Source: Tenodera sinensis (Eukaryota; Arthropoda; Insecta; Mantodea; Mantidae). Taken from it: a stretch of 64,000 nt of DNA. The translations under genes were made by a program, and so were the position numbers. Position 1 is the stretch's first letter. Every line of letters begins with the position of its first letter. Below the pieces are notes generated by a model. It was not told the DNA's origin. It searched no databases and was given only the letters and a program-made list of their open reading frames with translations. Shown here one piece after another: positions 45,482-58,317 of this stretch. The stretch spans positions 113,534,735 through 113,598,734 of the forward strand of contig CM060963.1 of the NCBI GenBank assembly GCA_030765045.1, given 5' to 3'.

Positions 45482-47934
45482 GTAACTCCAGCTCCAGTAA
45501 GGTTTTCCTTGGAGGATCCATCAGTATATATGTGCAGCCATTCTTCTGTGGGATACCTAGTATTGATTGTTTTCAGGGCTAGAAGTTTTTGTATTTCTTT
45601 TGGTGCGTCTGATATACTTATTTCCTCTATTAATTCCAAACTGAAGGTAGGTTGCAATAATTCCAATGGATTTTCTCTTATAAGTAGATTTTCTCTGGTG
45701 TTAGGAATGTTCAATTTGGATTTAATCTGCGTTGCCTTTTCTAGGAAACTACTATGAGTTTTAAGGATTGAAGGGGGGAGGTTCTCTTCTGTCCATTTAG
45801 AGTTTGGCAGTCGTAACATTTTCTCGTGTTGGAGCAATGCTTGTTGTTCTATTTTTGTTGTTATTGATGGGGTCCGTGTTAAGGCAAGCATGGCATCAAT
45901 AGGTGTGGATTTAACTGCTCCAGTGATTAGGCGAAGAGCCTGATTTTGTATTTGTTCAAGTTTATTGATGTTAGCATTTGCTGCTGTTATTAAAGCTTCA
46001 GAACAGTACAAGAGGTTTGGTTTAACATACATTTTGTATGTTGTGTTAAGGACTCTCCTTGAGCAGCCCCATTTAGCACCAGCTAACCTTTTCAGGATTT
46101 GCAGTTTCTTTTTAACCTTTTCTGAGATGTTTGTTATATGTTTTTTCCAACTTAGCTTTCTGTCGAAAGTGATGCCTAAGTATTTGGCATCATCAACTGC
46201 TTTGAATGGTTTACCATTATAATTTATGTTAATATTAACTGGTTTGTATTTTAGTGTAAATAATTCATAATTTGTTTTTTCCACATTGATAGTCATGAGG
46301 TTTTTGGAGCTCCATTCATGTACTTTGTTTAAGGCTGTTTCTATTCTGTCTTTAATTAATTCAGGTTTTTTTGAAGAGCCTGAAGTCCAAATGACTACAT
46401 CGTCAGCAAATAAAGCAATTTTGGTTTCTAAAGTTTTTATTATTGATGGAAGGTCATTTATATATATGTTAAAGAGTGTTGTGCTCAGAACAGTGCCTTG
46501 TGGAAGTCCTCGGTGTGTTTGTTTATATTTGGAAATGTATATATTATATTTTGTGGCACAAAATCTTTGTGAAATAAACTGAGTTATCCATTTAAGCATG
46601 TTACTTTTCACACCTATTGATTGCAACTTCTCAATTAATTTGTTTCTCCAGACTGAGTCATATGCTGATTTAAAATCAATGAATACTGCTAAGGTATCCT
46701 CCTTTCTATTGAAAGCTTCCTTGATGTCTTGGCTTAGTAGGAGTACATTTTCACTTGTACTATGATTCTGTCTGAAGTTGGTCTGTGAACTATTAATTAA
46801 GTTGTAATATTCTAGGAACCAGTTAAGTCTAGATGCCACCATTCTTTCCATCACTTTTGCAATAACACTGGTCAAAGATATTGGTCTGAAACTATTAATA
46901 TTGTTTGAAGGTTTGTTTTTCTTTAAAATCGGGATGATAATGGCTTTTTTCCAGTCGGAAGGTACAGTCATTCTCCAACACGTGTTATACAGTTTAAGTA
47001 GGATTTCTTTTCCTTTCCTGCCAAGATGTTTAATAAACTCTGGGTGGATCTTGTCAAGTCCTGGAGATTTTTCGTTCTGTAATTGTTGTATTGCCAAATC
47101 TAGTTCTGTTTCATTAAAATCCTGAATAAAAATATCATTTCGTATATCTTTTGGCTTATTAGTTTCTCTGATAGTTTTTTGGATAGCCTTATCTTGTTTT
47201 TTATACGCTTGGGGTATTCTTTGTGACTGAGCATAAAAGTTGTTAAGGGATTCTGCTATTTCCCTATCTGTAGTTAAGCTTTTGTTACTATGTTTTAATG
47301 GTTCAGTTGTATTTTTTGATAATTTTGTTTTATTAAGGAATTTGTATATTTTATTTCCATCTTTCCTATAGTCCATATGTTCTACAAAATTTGTGAAACT
47401 GGCCCTCTTTGCTGTAATTAATTCTTTCTTAAAAATGGCTGCTTTTCTTCTCCAGTTTTGCACATCTTCTGGACACTTGGTTCTTTCGGCTTTGACTCTT
47501 GCTATATTTCTTTCGTGTTTTAACTTAGATAAAGATGGAGACCAAAAGTAGCTATATTTCTTTAACTTTCCTTTGGGGATATGTGTTTTGGCTGCTGTCA
47601 ATAATATTTCACAAATTTTTTTATTCATTTCATCTGTTGACTTGAACTCTGATTCTAACAGTATACTACACTTCCCTTCTATCTCATTTTGGAAACTGGA
47701 CCAATCTGCTTTTTTAAAATTCCAAGAAGTTTTAATTTTTGGTTTGTTACTTTTATTCATTAGACCTCTTATGGAGTTTATGGTGATTCTGTGGCCTGAA
47801 CCTGGGTCTTCTATTATTTCTCTTTTTGTATTGTCAATTATGTCAGATGACACCATCTGAAGATCAGGATATGTACCCGAACCATTATAATGAAGGTAAG
47901 TGGGTGGATCATTTGGATTAAATATTAATTCCAT
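45385..47934 (-). pseudogene. I-type LINE ORF2: endonuclease end, RT and RNase H start (849 codons)
   Basis: The longest open frame in the window. Residues 1-60 are the C-terminal end of the endonuclease (the frame is also open upstream of this Met, with GDFNAHSP). Residues 320-560 are the RT: VPSDWKKAIIIPILKKNKPS, SFRPISLTSVIAKVMERMVA, AVFIDFKSAYDSVWRNKLIE, GLPQGTVLSTTLFNIYINDL and the intact ALFADDVVIWT near residue 510. Residues about 800-815 begin RNase H (LHIYTDGSS). All RT catalytic Asp residues are present, so RT could be functional apart from the 5' truncation and the RNase H frameshift. Confidence 0.9.
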
Positions 47935-48749
47935 TGTTGATGAGTTTAATAGGTCTTCTATGACTCTTCCTGCTGAATTTATATCTCTGTAGCCCCACCT
48001 AGGGGAGTGTGCATTAAAATCACCTATTGATGGCAGTGATGGCAGGTGGCATCTTCTTCTTCCTCTACCTCTTCTTCTCCCTCTTCTTCTTAATAAGGCA
48101 CTATAACTTTACAAAAGTTTTGGCCTTCTCAACAATTTGTTTCCAGACTTTTCGATTTTATACGTAAATAGGCCAATTTTTTATTTTCATATGCTTAATG
48201 TCATCAAGTACATCATCTAACCAACTATTTTTGGGATGGACCCTTAATCTTGGTTTCATTGGGGTCCATTTATACATTCTTTTTACCATTCCGATTTATG
48301 TGTCCAAACCACCTTAATCTTAAAGCTTTTATGTGGTTAAAGATGCTTTCATTTTTGATTAATTCATTTAATTCATTATTATAATGTATTTTCCATGTAT
48401 TATCATTATGTTTCACTGCTCCAAATATAGTAACTATGCACTATCCTTCTTTCGAATACCATTAGCTTTTATTTATTTGTTTCATTAAGGACCCAGGTTT
48501 AACACACATATGTTACAATAGGTCTCATGATGGATCTGTATAATCTTATTTTTGCTGACTTAGATACTAACTTACTCCTAAATAGAAATTTGTTAGCATA
48601 GAATGCTCTGTACCTAGAGCAATTTTTTCTTTTATTTCACTCTTTATATTATTGTTATTATTGATTATAGCCGAAGGTTTTTAAAAGAATCCACTCCTTC
48701 TAATTTTGTATTTTCTATTATTATATCTTATAACAGTGCACTTTAAATG

Positions 48750-49407
48750 TTAAGTTTTAACTATATTTATCATCAGGCCATATTGCTTAGACAGTTCTAC
48801 CAGTTTTTTGAATGTTTCAATCAGGATAGCTTTATTTCTTGTTGTTAATAAAATATCGTCTGCATATGCAAAGCATTGTTTGGATCTTGTGCTTAAATTT
48901 CCTCTGACATCCAATTGTGAGATTATTGAGTCGATTATTATGCTAAACAAGGTGGCAGAAAGAGGATCCCCTTGTTTAACCTATATTTCAACTTTAAAAC
49001 TCTCAGTTTGTTGCTAACTTTAACTTTTCAGTTGTATCTGTCAAGGTCCGTTCTACTAGTCGAATTAGTTTCCTGGGAACATTATATTGGAGAAGACATT
49101 CAGTAATTTTATTTCTGTATACTATATCAAAAGCGTGCGTATAATCTATAAACAAATTAAAGAGGTCAATATTATGTTCATGAAATTTCTCTATTAACTC
49201 TCTAATTATAAATAAATTGCCAATTGTTGATCTATTTGGACGAAAACCCGTCTGAAAGTCTCCAAGATTGTTTTCAATAATTTTGGAAAGTCTATTATTC
49301 AAGAGACAAGCAAAGATTTTATAACAAGCATTCAATAATGTTATCGGTCTGTAATTGGCACAGTTTAGCTTATTGCCCTTTATTCTATTTATGGGGAAGC
49401 TGTTCAT
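48750..49407 (-). pseudogene. RTE-type LINE: RT fingers and palm
   Basis: Piece 49003-49407: KLNCANYRPITLLNACYKIF, FQTGFRPNRSTIGNLFIIRE and LFIDYTHAFDIVYRNKITEC (first catalytic Asp), as in RTE-type RT. Piece 48750-48950: MFSIIIDSIISQLDVRG and the palm box KQCFAYADDILLTTRN. The two pieces are in different frames, and the conserved LRQGDPLS block between them is broken. Confidence 0.8.
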
Positions 49408-49454
49408 TATTCCATATTTTCAATATAAGTTCATATACGTATTTTATATATATT

Positions 49455-49641
49455 TTGGTCCTCCAGGCATTCTGGGGGTTGTGAGAGAGCGATGTGACTG
49501 CCAAAACATAAAAATATGGTGCTCTCTAAAAAGCGGTTACTATTACTGCTAAGTCTCTTCAGTATTTATGTTGAAAAATACTGGAGAGCGAGAGGATTAA
49601 TGACTTCATTGTCAGAAATCCAGCATTAGCTAACAACAACA
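49455..49641 (+). mobile_element. Family S SINE, 5'-truncated, inserted in RTE-type LINE
   Basis: Plus-oriented copy from CCTCCAGGCATTCTGG to the AACAACAACA tail. Flanking matches TATTTTATAT before (about 49439) and after (49642) look like a target duplication. It carries the same KYWRARGLMTSLSEIQH-stop 3' end (as AAATACTGGAGAGCGAGAGG...). Confidence 0.75.
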
Positions 49642-50110
49642 TATTTTATATTTTAATGTTCTTCCACTGAACTTGATTAGTTCACATGTTACGTTATCTG
49701 GACTTGCCACTTTATTAGATTTTAACTTGTTGATTATATAACTGACTTCAATGAACATAGGCATGAGCACTTCTTGCTCATTAAGATCAGTTACTTCTTC
49801 AATATTAACTATATTAACATTCTCAAACAGTGGTGGTTTTAATAATTCTGTAAAAAATCCTTTCCATCTGGCTAAAACTTTATCAATTTGAGTGACTAGG
49901 TTGCCATCTGCATCCCTACACATAGATGGGATAGAAGACTGAAATCTTTTTTAACTTTGTTGCAAAATTGTCTTGTTTCATTTTTCTTATAATTGTTTTC
50001 TATATCAATTATTTTGTTGTTCAACCATTGTTTTCTTTTTGTAATTACATATCTGACTTGCTATCTTTCTTTTTTCTTTATATGCTTCCTCCTTGTGTTA
50101 GCTTGTAACA
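49630..50110 (-). pseudogene. RTE-type LINE: linker before RT
   Basis: Frame 49630-49923 reads MCRDADGNLVTQIDKVLARW and KGFFTELLKPPLFENVNIVN, then KLKSNKVASPDNVTCELIKF, the pre-RT and first RT block of RTE-type polyproteins. Further upstream, out of frame, are WLNNKIIDIENNYKKN-like and ETRQFCNKVKKD-like linker pieces to about 50110. Confidence 0.75.
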
Positions 50111-50149
50111 ATTTTTAGTATCCAATATAATAGGTAATCATATTTTCCA

Positions 50150-51170
50150 AGCATGTTAAAGTTCTAACATATTTATATTATAATATTTTGATAATTTAAG
50201 GCTACTACACTAGCATAAAATAAAATTTTAAAATGTAGGAATAGAATAGACAAAATGATGGTTAGCCTATTTTTGCCAGCACCCACTCAATGGTAATGTA
50301 ATTTTTATTAGGGGATTTTTGTTTGCCAGTGAAATGATTTATTATTTCCCAAGTTGGTTTAATCATAATATCAGAATTGACAATTTTTTTATTAAAATAA
50401 TTCTCCATTGCTAGTACAACTTGTTTATCACAAGGATTCTACATGATTTATTGGCAATTTGTTAGGGATATATAGCGAATTTGCAATATTTAACACTGTA
50501 TAAAGTTGTCTGATTTCATCCATAATCCATATTGACCTTTTGGGCTGGTTTATAAGTATTTCATTTTTTAATTGTTAAGGATCAACACATTTCAAAATAA
50601 TATGCAAGAGTGTTATGCAAGCAATGATATTTTTCATATGCATCTGTTTCACGATTGACATCAGACCATTACTGCTCATCCAGGACTCTATTTAGGATTA
50701 ATAAATTAAATCACAACAATTATTTACATAGAATGTATGGCCACTTATACCTTTCTGTGTCAGTTTTGCATCAACTCTACTAAAATCCCACATAGACTTT
50801 GAGCAAAATGATCAGATATCTTTGTGTGCAGCACCTGTATAAGCATGTATGTATGATGCTATATTAGTTACAATTTTGTCAATAGCTTTATGGGCTTTTT
50901 CTGCGTATCTACTTATATAATTTATTATATACCTTAAGTTAAACTGGTTAAAAAATGCTTTGTAGACATCTAAATTGTTTATGCTGATTTTGTTGGAAGT
51001 GAATATTAAGATCACCAGCTTTTATTATATTACAATTTAAATTTACCATTAATTTGTCTAGCAACTCTAATAATAATTTTAAAAACATTTTAAAATTGCC
51101 ATTGGGTGGTCTGTATAGAAAAACTTTATTTCAGACATTTCAATATCTCCTTTTTGGTTAAACCTATGTA
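50150..51170 (-). pseudogene. Jockey/CR1-type LINE fragment (endonuclease end and linker)
   Basis: Frame 50812-51015 carries FFNQFNLRYIINYISRYAEK and IDKIVTNIAS, the 'f...f.l...i..pTR.....t.iD.i.tN' end of a CR1/Jockey endonuclease. Beyond it the decayed linker includes an IKPTWEIINHFTG-like block (about 50290-50350). It may belong with the RT C-terminal fragment at 44430-44740, split by later LINE insertions. Confidence 0.55.
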
Positions 51171-51206
51171 ATTTAAAACTTCTAGTTTTGTATAAACAAC
51201 ATAGAA

Positions 51207-51923
<717 letters not shown>

Positions 51924-52570
51924 GCCAACAAACTTACTGTTGGTGTTTTTAAACACACAAGCTATGTGTGGGCAATCCCAGCTGTGGCATTGAATTTTTA
52001 AGTTCCAGTTCTACAAACATAGAAATTATTCATCTATTTAGCATATACCTCTACCCCATCTTTTTGCTTATTCAGTTTTCAGTATGTGGATATTAAGTTT
52101 AAGTTTGGTAAAAGTATGCAATCATTTTTTGGTTTTCATAAATTATATTCAAAAAATATGAAAATATTTGGATTTTCATCTTCTGTAACCAGTTCAATAT
52201 GGTGTACTTTATTTATCCACAAGTTAATGTTCAGGTGGCTAAACCTTACACTAGAATCTCACATGAGTAGGCTTCAAACCTTTATACAGCTATAAAAAAC
52301 GAGGCAATCGCAGGTTACCTGCCACATGGACAGAATGTGATGTCATTGTATGAGTACAGTGACAGCACAAAACACACTGCCCATAGTACATAGTGTCTCT
52401 CGAATGTGTTCACTAGTTCCACACAGTAAAGTACCACAGCACGAAAATTGAAATATTCACATATTGCTGAACTTATACAAAAGTTTGGGAGTGAATATTT
52501 TACTGCAAATGGGGTCGGCATTAAACATAAGTTATGCAACAACTTTACTTACAGCATGCATGTGTTGAGT
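51924..52570. other. Unassigned DNA within the presumed intron
   Basis: No supported feature. The short open frames lack recognisable motifs. Confidence 0.4.
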
Positions 52571-52936
52571 GTTGTTGTTAGTTAATGCTGGATTTCTGAT
52601 AATGAGGTCATTAATCCTCTTGCTCTCCAATAGTAATGATATTGAAGAGAGCAATAGCAGTAATAGTAACCACTTTTTAGAGAGCACCATATTTTTATGT
52701 TTTGGCAGTCACATCGCTCTCTCACAACCCCGAGAATGTCTGGAGGACCACTCCTGTCGTTGGTTTACAGATCTCACCGACCTGATCGGGAGAGTTATCA
52801 AAACAAATTCACTGATCATATCCTCTGATTACCAATCAGAGGACGTATTACATGCCATGACAGGTCAGCATGTTAGGTGTTAAGATTTTATAGAGAAATT
52901 AGAGAAATGGAGAGGTTAGAAAAATAAAGACTCCCT
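52571..52936 (-). mobile_element. Family S SINE, 5'-truncated copy
   Basis: Short (ACA)n tail at 52571-52578, the LINE-like 3' end, the CCTCTGATT-N3-AATCAGAGG hairpin, then truncation after AAAGACTCCCTAAAT. It is more diverged than the copies at 39.3 and 58.9 kb. Confidence 0.75.
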
Positions 52937-55669
52937 AAATAATAGGTGCAGATATTAGAGATAGGCAATGTGAACTTCCGATATAGTCATCTCAAGATCT
53001 ACAAGGGGCATGCCAGGTAACCAAGGGGGAATATATTTAGATATAAACAGTGAAATTATGCATCAATAGGCATGAATCAATGCTATTAACAGACTGATTA
53101 GATAAAAAGCTACATAATATTTCAGCAAAATTGCTCAAAAGAGCTGCACCTGGTAAATGCATAAGAAATTATTACATCCTTAAAAAGAAAAGGAAAACTC
53201 TCTTATGAAAAGGTAAACATTTAATACATTTAATACCTTTTTACAATAGTGAAATGTGATAATTTTAGTTTAAATTAGTAATCTGCTACAATTTTACTGA
53301 GGGGAAGAAAACCTGGTAATAGCATTGTTTCTTTAATGTGTCCAAATTGATTTCATGGTTTACACTTCTTATACATAATTTACATTTTCTACAGTATGTA
53401 GCACAGTGACTTTAACTAATAAGCAAAACACAGCCCAAACATTCATACTAACAAGAAAAAAAAAGTGAAAGAAAGAGGAATTAAAAACAAAAAAGCACTT
53501 CAGTGTAGAATAATGCAAAAACAAAATAAAATTCTTCTGCTATATGCAAATATTGATATATAAATATGTACAACTTCTCACCTAATATTCTTTTAAACTT
53601 TTCTTGAGAGGAAAAATAACATTGCTTGGCTTCAATCACTAGCAGACTGTACAAAGTAGATTTACTTCATGAACAACAAATGATACCCTGGTGAATCACT
53701 TCTTGTAATACCATGACTGACACACGTAATTCTGAAACATTTTGCATTCATGAATGCAAAATCAATGTGAACCTTAAATTAACATACTTACTTTCACTGT
53801 ACCATAAACTTAATGCTGGAATAAAAAAAATATATTTATAAGGTATATAAATCTTACATTAATCAAATTTAAAAACTAGTAAAGAATTTGTATTCCTTTT
53901 TACTCTATTTCATTTTACCCTATTTCTTTTTACACAAAGAATTTGCTGGTTTCATTCCAGCAATTATGGCATGACATTTTTGACAAATCAATAATTCTCT
54001 CACCTTGCTACTCAAATGGTATTTTGTTATTTTCATGTAAGCATCTTTCCCTATGATTCATGCAGTCAAGTTACCAAGGATAAAATCTACACAAAGATTC
54101 CATCACAGGACAAAACAAACTGCTGATGTTGAACAACAAATTACTAAATTCCATTTGAGCAGCCATATATAATATTTTCTTGTTTTCCAAACACTTTTTA
54201 CACACAGTTTATTATTAATATCAACTTTTTGCCTCAGACAATTTGCTGCCTGCCATGTTAACATCATTTAACATTCATTTTAAATGAATATACCTGGACT
54301 CTTCTGTGCAGTGGTCATGTGATAGATATACTGACTCCTCCCACTTTCTATAGTTCAAACTCCGCAACCTTTCATCCTCTGTATGAAGATTCATTCCCTA
54401 CACATGAGTTTTGCTCATTCTTTGAACTTTTATCCTTTAAGTTTGTTTGGTCAGCTAATTAAGCATATCAATCATAACTCTGAGTGGCAATGCTAGTGGG
54501 CCACTCGGCATGCCTAAAGACTACCAAGCCAATACATTAGAAACCAGTTCAACGCAGGTTTTCAAGTAATGCTCACAGAGCAATGGCTGCATCACAGACT
54601 GAGGCATAAATCGCCCAGATTCATCCATTTGGTGTAGATCTTTTGAATCAAAATGGGAAAAAAATTCTTAAGTAAAGTTGTTGACGAATGCATACAATGC
54701 CTAGTATAGAATCAATGTTTTGCTAAAAAATACAACATACGAAGACATTATGTATGAAACACTGTGCAGTGTATGGTGAGCTTAATTTTAAGGGAAATCT
54801 CCAAATCCTATTACTAATCATGTTTTATGTTATTTTGTTTATTTGAAAATAATCCAAGTAGACATTTTCTTATTCTTAATTGCAAAACATTAAGAATTTC
54901 ACCTCAAGTATAATCATACTTGAAAGGTACCATATTACATTTTCTATCAATATATGTATGTGCTACAAGTGCATATCAGAACCACTGTTATTAATATGTG
55001 TAATTATGTTTTCAATTATTTATTTCAATATTCGATTTTCAGCTTTGTATGTTTTGGATTAAAAAGTCATAAAATACATCTCTCTTTAAGAGGTATGTAA
55101 ATGCATAATTGTCCTTCACAGTTTGAGAACTGTTAACCTAAGGTTTATTAATCTCTATAAGATAAGCTAAACCATCAGAAAGTTGTAACAATATTTAATT
55201 ATTTTAATCAATTTTAACTAATATGTAAACTGATAAGTAGTTTTCTATTTATGGCTGATACATTAAGAAGCACTGTTCTCTTCATACATCAAATTTGCAT
55301 CTGTACTTTGACAATTCTAGTTAGTTCTGAAGGAAAATGTTTCATAAGGTACACTGTAAGCAAGGTTTTACCCGCAGCCAAGTTCAGCTGATGATATGTG
55401 TTACATTATTCAGTCTATGGACCACTTCTTTGCTTCTTTGTCCACTTGTGTCCTGAACTCAAAATCTAGTTCCCTATCTTACTGAAATGTAAACCATGAT
55501 TCGTATGAAAATCACAGTTTGAAATGTACATACTTAAAATTCTCACATCCTTAAGGCTTTCACAAATTGAGGTTATGTCCATGCTTACCTTAATGATTTC
55601 TACATTTATTCTTGAGCTAGGAGCTAATCTATGTGGAATCATGTAATAAAATAATTTCTACAAATCTGA
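52937..55669. other. Unassigned AT-rich DNA, presumed intron
   Basis: 2.7 kb without open frames of interest or identifiable repeats. It lies between the two VAMP-like exons. Confidence 0.5.
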
Positions 55670-55760
55670 ATTAGCTTTAAGAAGGTGGAAGAATAAGTAT
55701 TTGCACAAGAGTACCTAAGCAGAGAAAGTCATGGAAGTGCAACACATCAGACTTTTTAGG
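55670..55760 (-). repeat. Family A end fragment
   Basis: AGAGTACCTAAGCAGAGAAAGTC-like sequence followed by GTGCAACACATCAGACTTTT matches the terminal block of minus-orientation family A copies. Confidence 0.45.
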
Positions 55761-56327
55761 TAAAAATAATGATTCTACAAAAGAAATATACTTCTACCCA
55801 AGTTATAACAGCTAAATTAAAGCTATTTACAGTATATAAACAAAAGCTGCCAGTTTAGAGGAACTGCAGAAACCTGTAAACTAAAATATTTAATAGGTAC
55901 CATTGTTTTTATGTTAAACAGCAGTTATAGTTTAACCCTTAACCGGCGTGACCAGAAATTTTTACATTCAATGCGTTGCGGAGTCCCTGGGACTCCGAAA
56001 TAAAAATTGTTGTTATTCCAATGTTACATATACATTTATTTATTTTTGGACGTATAATTAACTAAAAGCATGTAAATAAATAAACTTTTATTTATAACAG
56101 AATGAAATACAAACCAAGCACAAAAAGAATATGAAACCAATTTTTTGGAACAAAAATTAACTGTGTTTCTTTGATTTTTATATTGAGAAACAAAAACTGA
56201 TAAATGAGCTCTTTTCTTACCGAAAATATGTTTGGTACCATCTAAAATACAAAAAATAAAAACACATGAACTTCTAAAATACAATAATAAAAAACTGACA
56301 ATGCTTCAAGAAAAAACAACACAATGT

Positions 56328-57020
56328 TTAGGACTCTACATTTTCAGTACATTTAACATAGATTTTTTTAGAACACTGCATACAAATTGGTCTTCTGCAT
56401 TGAACACATAAATAAGCAGTCTTTCTCTTCAATTTTGGGTTACATGTAGAACAATATTTCCTCTGATTTCTAGGAAGTTTGTCTTGTGCATCAGCTGGTG
56501 CCGCAGGCGCTATCTTCAAAATTCTGAAGATGCCGCTTTTTAGCTCTCTTGATAAGTTTGTTTTCTGAGCTCTTTCCTGAAGAAGCGGTTCATACAGTTG
56601 TTTGGCCAATAATTTCAAAAAATTTATTCTTTGTAGCTTTTCTGAGTTGACACATGACTGATGGATGATGTATGCATTTATTGAAGACATATCCACGAGT
56701 CTGTAAATCAGAGCCATAGACCAGCGTTGTGTTCTTCTACTGGATGAATATTTACTGGTTTTCTCATCTACAGCATCTACTCCAAATTTTGTGTTATTAT
56801 AAAATGCATTAATCTCAGGCAGACCATCAACATCGTCTTTGGAGTGATGCATCGATGAAATCAGTATAACAGCTTTGTTTTTCTTTGGCACTCTGGAAAT
56901 CAATGTTTTATTACTTGTAAAGCCGTACAGTGTGAAACTCACTGGTCTTGATTGGGAATCTATCTTGGCTTGAAAACTCTGAGTCACATTCTTCAATCCA
57001 TCTTTGAACAGTTTCATCAA
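56328..57020 (-). pseudogene. piggyBac-like transposase, C-terminal part
   Basis: A 230-codon segment. KKNKAVILISSMHHSKDDVD, PEINAFYNNTKFGVDAVDEK (the last part of the DDE_Tnp_1_7 domain with its conserved Asp) and RRTQRWSMALIYRLVDMSSI match the second half of piggyBac transposases. It ends with a Cys-rich domain, YCSTCNPKLKRKTAYLCVQC and RRPICMQCSKKIYVKC, which in piggyBac proteins binds the terminal repeats. The first catalytic Asp residues are absent. The Met codons at its start are not the natural start. Confidence 0.85.
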
Positions 57021-57063
57021 AGGCAGGATCCGTAAGTCTAATTCTTTTAGGATTCGCGGACAT
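56911..57063 (-). pseudogene. piggyBac-like transposase, N-terminal stub
   Basis: ATG at 57063 opens 50 codons, MSANPKRIRLTDPAFDETVQ and RWIEECDSEFSS..., a typical Asp/Glu-rich piggyBac N-terminus. It then runs out of frame into the C-terminal part and stops at 56911. The fusion shows that the internal deletion also changed the frame. Confidence 0.75.
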
Positions 57064-57374
57064 AGTCGCGGTGTTGGAAGTGTTACACTAAGCGCGTCAC
57101 GGAGTCCAACAGACTCTCAGGTTCACTCTTTGCATACTGGCATTTTTGACAGACAGTTGGCGACTGAGTGCATAACAGTTCTCCCTACCGTGGGAAGGTA
57201 CTGAATAGCACGCGCCATCTGGTGGAAGAACACTGACGTTATTAAATCATTTATTTTTGCCAGAGTCCCAGGGACTCCGCAACGCCAGTTAAGGGTTAAT
57301 CACATAGGTACAGAATTGAGATATGCACATAGCAATTATTGCCTTTCATTTCTTTTTTATTTACTATTTCACAG

Positions 57375-57450
57375 GTGGTTGATATAATGAATGGTAATGT
57401 GGATAAAGTGCTTGAGAAAACAGCAAAAGGTCAAGAGGATAAAGATAATG
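57375..57450 (+). CDS. VAMP/synaptobrevin-like R-SNARE, second coding exon
   Basis: Acceptor after a good pyrimidine tract (TTTCTTTTTTATTTACTATTTCACAG, given here in parts: TTTCTTTTTT, ATTTACTATTTCACAG) and donor G/GTATGT. Reads VVDIMNGNVDKVLEKTAKGQ and EDKDN plus one base of a split codon. VVDIM..NVDKVLE is highly specific to synaptobrevins. The residue after VLE is Arg in known R-SNAREs and forms the ionic zero layer; here it is Lys (AAA). The following residues depart from the conserved DQKLSELDDRA. This suggests a diverged paralogue or relaxed constraint. The next exon is not in the window. Confidence 0.7.
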
Positions 57451-58317
57451 GTATGTAACTTAAACTTTGTGCTATTTGACTAACAAACTCATGGTTTTAT
57501 AATGCATAAAGCAAAATAAATTGTAAAGATTTCTTTGAATAGTAAAATTCTTAGAAAGGGTATTCAGTGATTTAAAATTAGAAATATAGTGGATAAAGGA
57601 TGAATTGACAAAAGTAATAATAAGGTAGATATTTTTCTTTATAATATTTCTAAAATATAAACACAGCTTTTCAGAATGTTTCCTAAGGGAATAAATCAGA
57701 ATGCAATCTTTTACTTGTCAAAATCACCACTATTGATTTTTGTTATTTATCAATTTACATTAAAGTATATGAATGAGAATTGCCTGTTAAAGTAAAATAA
57801 AGCCATCTGTGTTATTTTATAATATTTAAATAGAATAAAATTCCATATTAATGAAAAATAATTATATTATATTAAAAGAATTGTATTGACATATGCATAT
57901 ATTGACTTAATACACAGGTTAATGAACTTTTGCTGTGCTCTAAAACCTTAAGTTAAATAGCAAACATAACAGCATTGCTCTTTTCTCTCAGAGGTGTTTG
58001 CAATTGTCTTGAATAGCATGCAATTATCAGAAGCAGGCACACACACGTATTCCAAAGCTACCTTTTGCCCCAGAGCATTTCCTATCCCTGTTGCTGATTT
58101 CTTCTACTAACATGAGTAGAAGCACATGTACCACTTATGTGTGTCAAACCAAACCTTTGTGCAGCAGTCCAACTAGTAATTAGTCTTCCACTATCCAATC
58201 TCGAATTGTATCAAACTGTTGTTGTTGTTGCTAATGCTCTTCTAACTGGATTTTCTCCATTTTTCATTGGGCTCCCCAATAATTTTATATAGTTGAACTG
58301 GAACACTGACATCACAT
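57451..58317. other. Next intron, unassigned AT-rich DNA
   Basis: Begins with the donor of the VAMP-like exon. No SNARE-coding or transmembrane-coding sequence follows. Confidence 0.45.

Larger units (their letters stand above)
44744..48055 (-). mobile_element. I-type LINE (copy 2), 5'-truncated, well preserved
   Basis: Minus-strand LINE with a (ACA)n tail at 44744-44759 directly after the ORF2 stop, so there is essentially no 3' UTR. It carries the end of the endonuclease, complete RT and complete RNase H in two overlapping frames. It is truncated at about 48050, inside the endonuclease (GDFNAHSPRWGY is the last motif kept). Only one frameshift was found, so it is young compared with copy 1 at 11-16 kb, from which it differs in family. 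Confidence 0.85.
48050..50110 (-). mobile_element. RTE-type LINE, 5'-truncated and interrupted
   Basis: Same family as 2939-3650: TTC-rich tail (48053-48092), then matching 3' sequence, then RT pieces. It is interrupted by a family S SINE at 49455-49641 and abuts copy 2 of the I-type LINE at its tail. No endonuclease is left. Confidence 0.75.
55936..57295 (-). mobile_element. piggyBac-like DNA transposon, internally deleted (1.36 kb)
   Basis: Flanked by TTAA at 55932-55935 and 57296-57299, the piggyBac target. Ends are CCCTTAACCGGCG and CGCCAGTTAAGGG (12 of 13 matching). A subterminal palindrome-containing motif GTTGCGGAGTCCCTGGGACT is also present at both ends in inverse orientation. Inside are the N- and C-terminal ends of a transposase only. 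Full-length elements are normally larger than 2 kb, so about 1 kb of catalytic core is missing. The right end is 79 bp from the acceptor of the VAMP-like exon at 57375. Confidence 0.9.
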
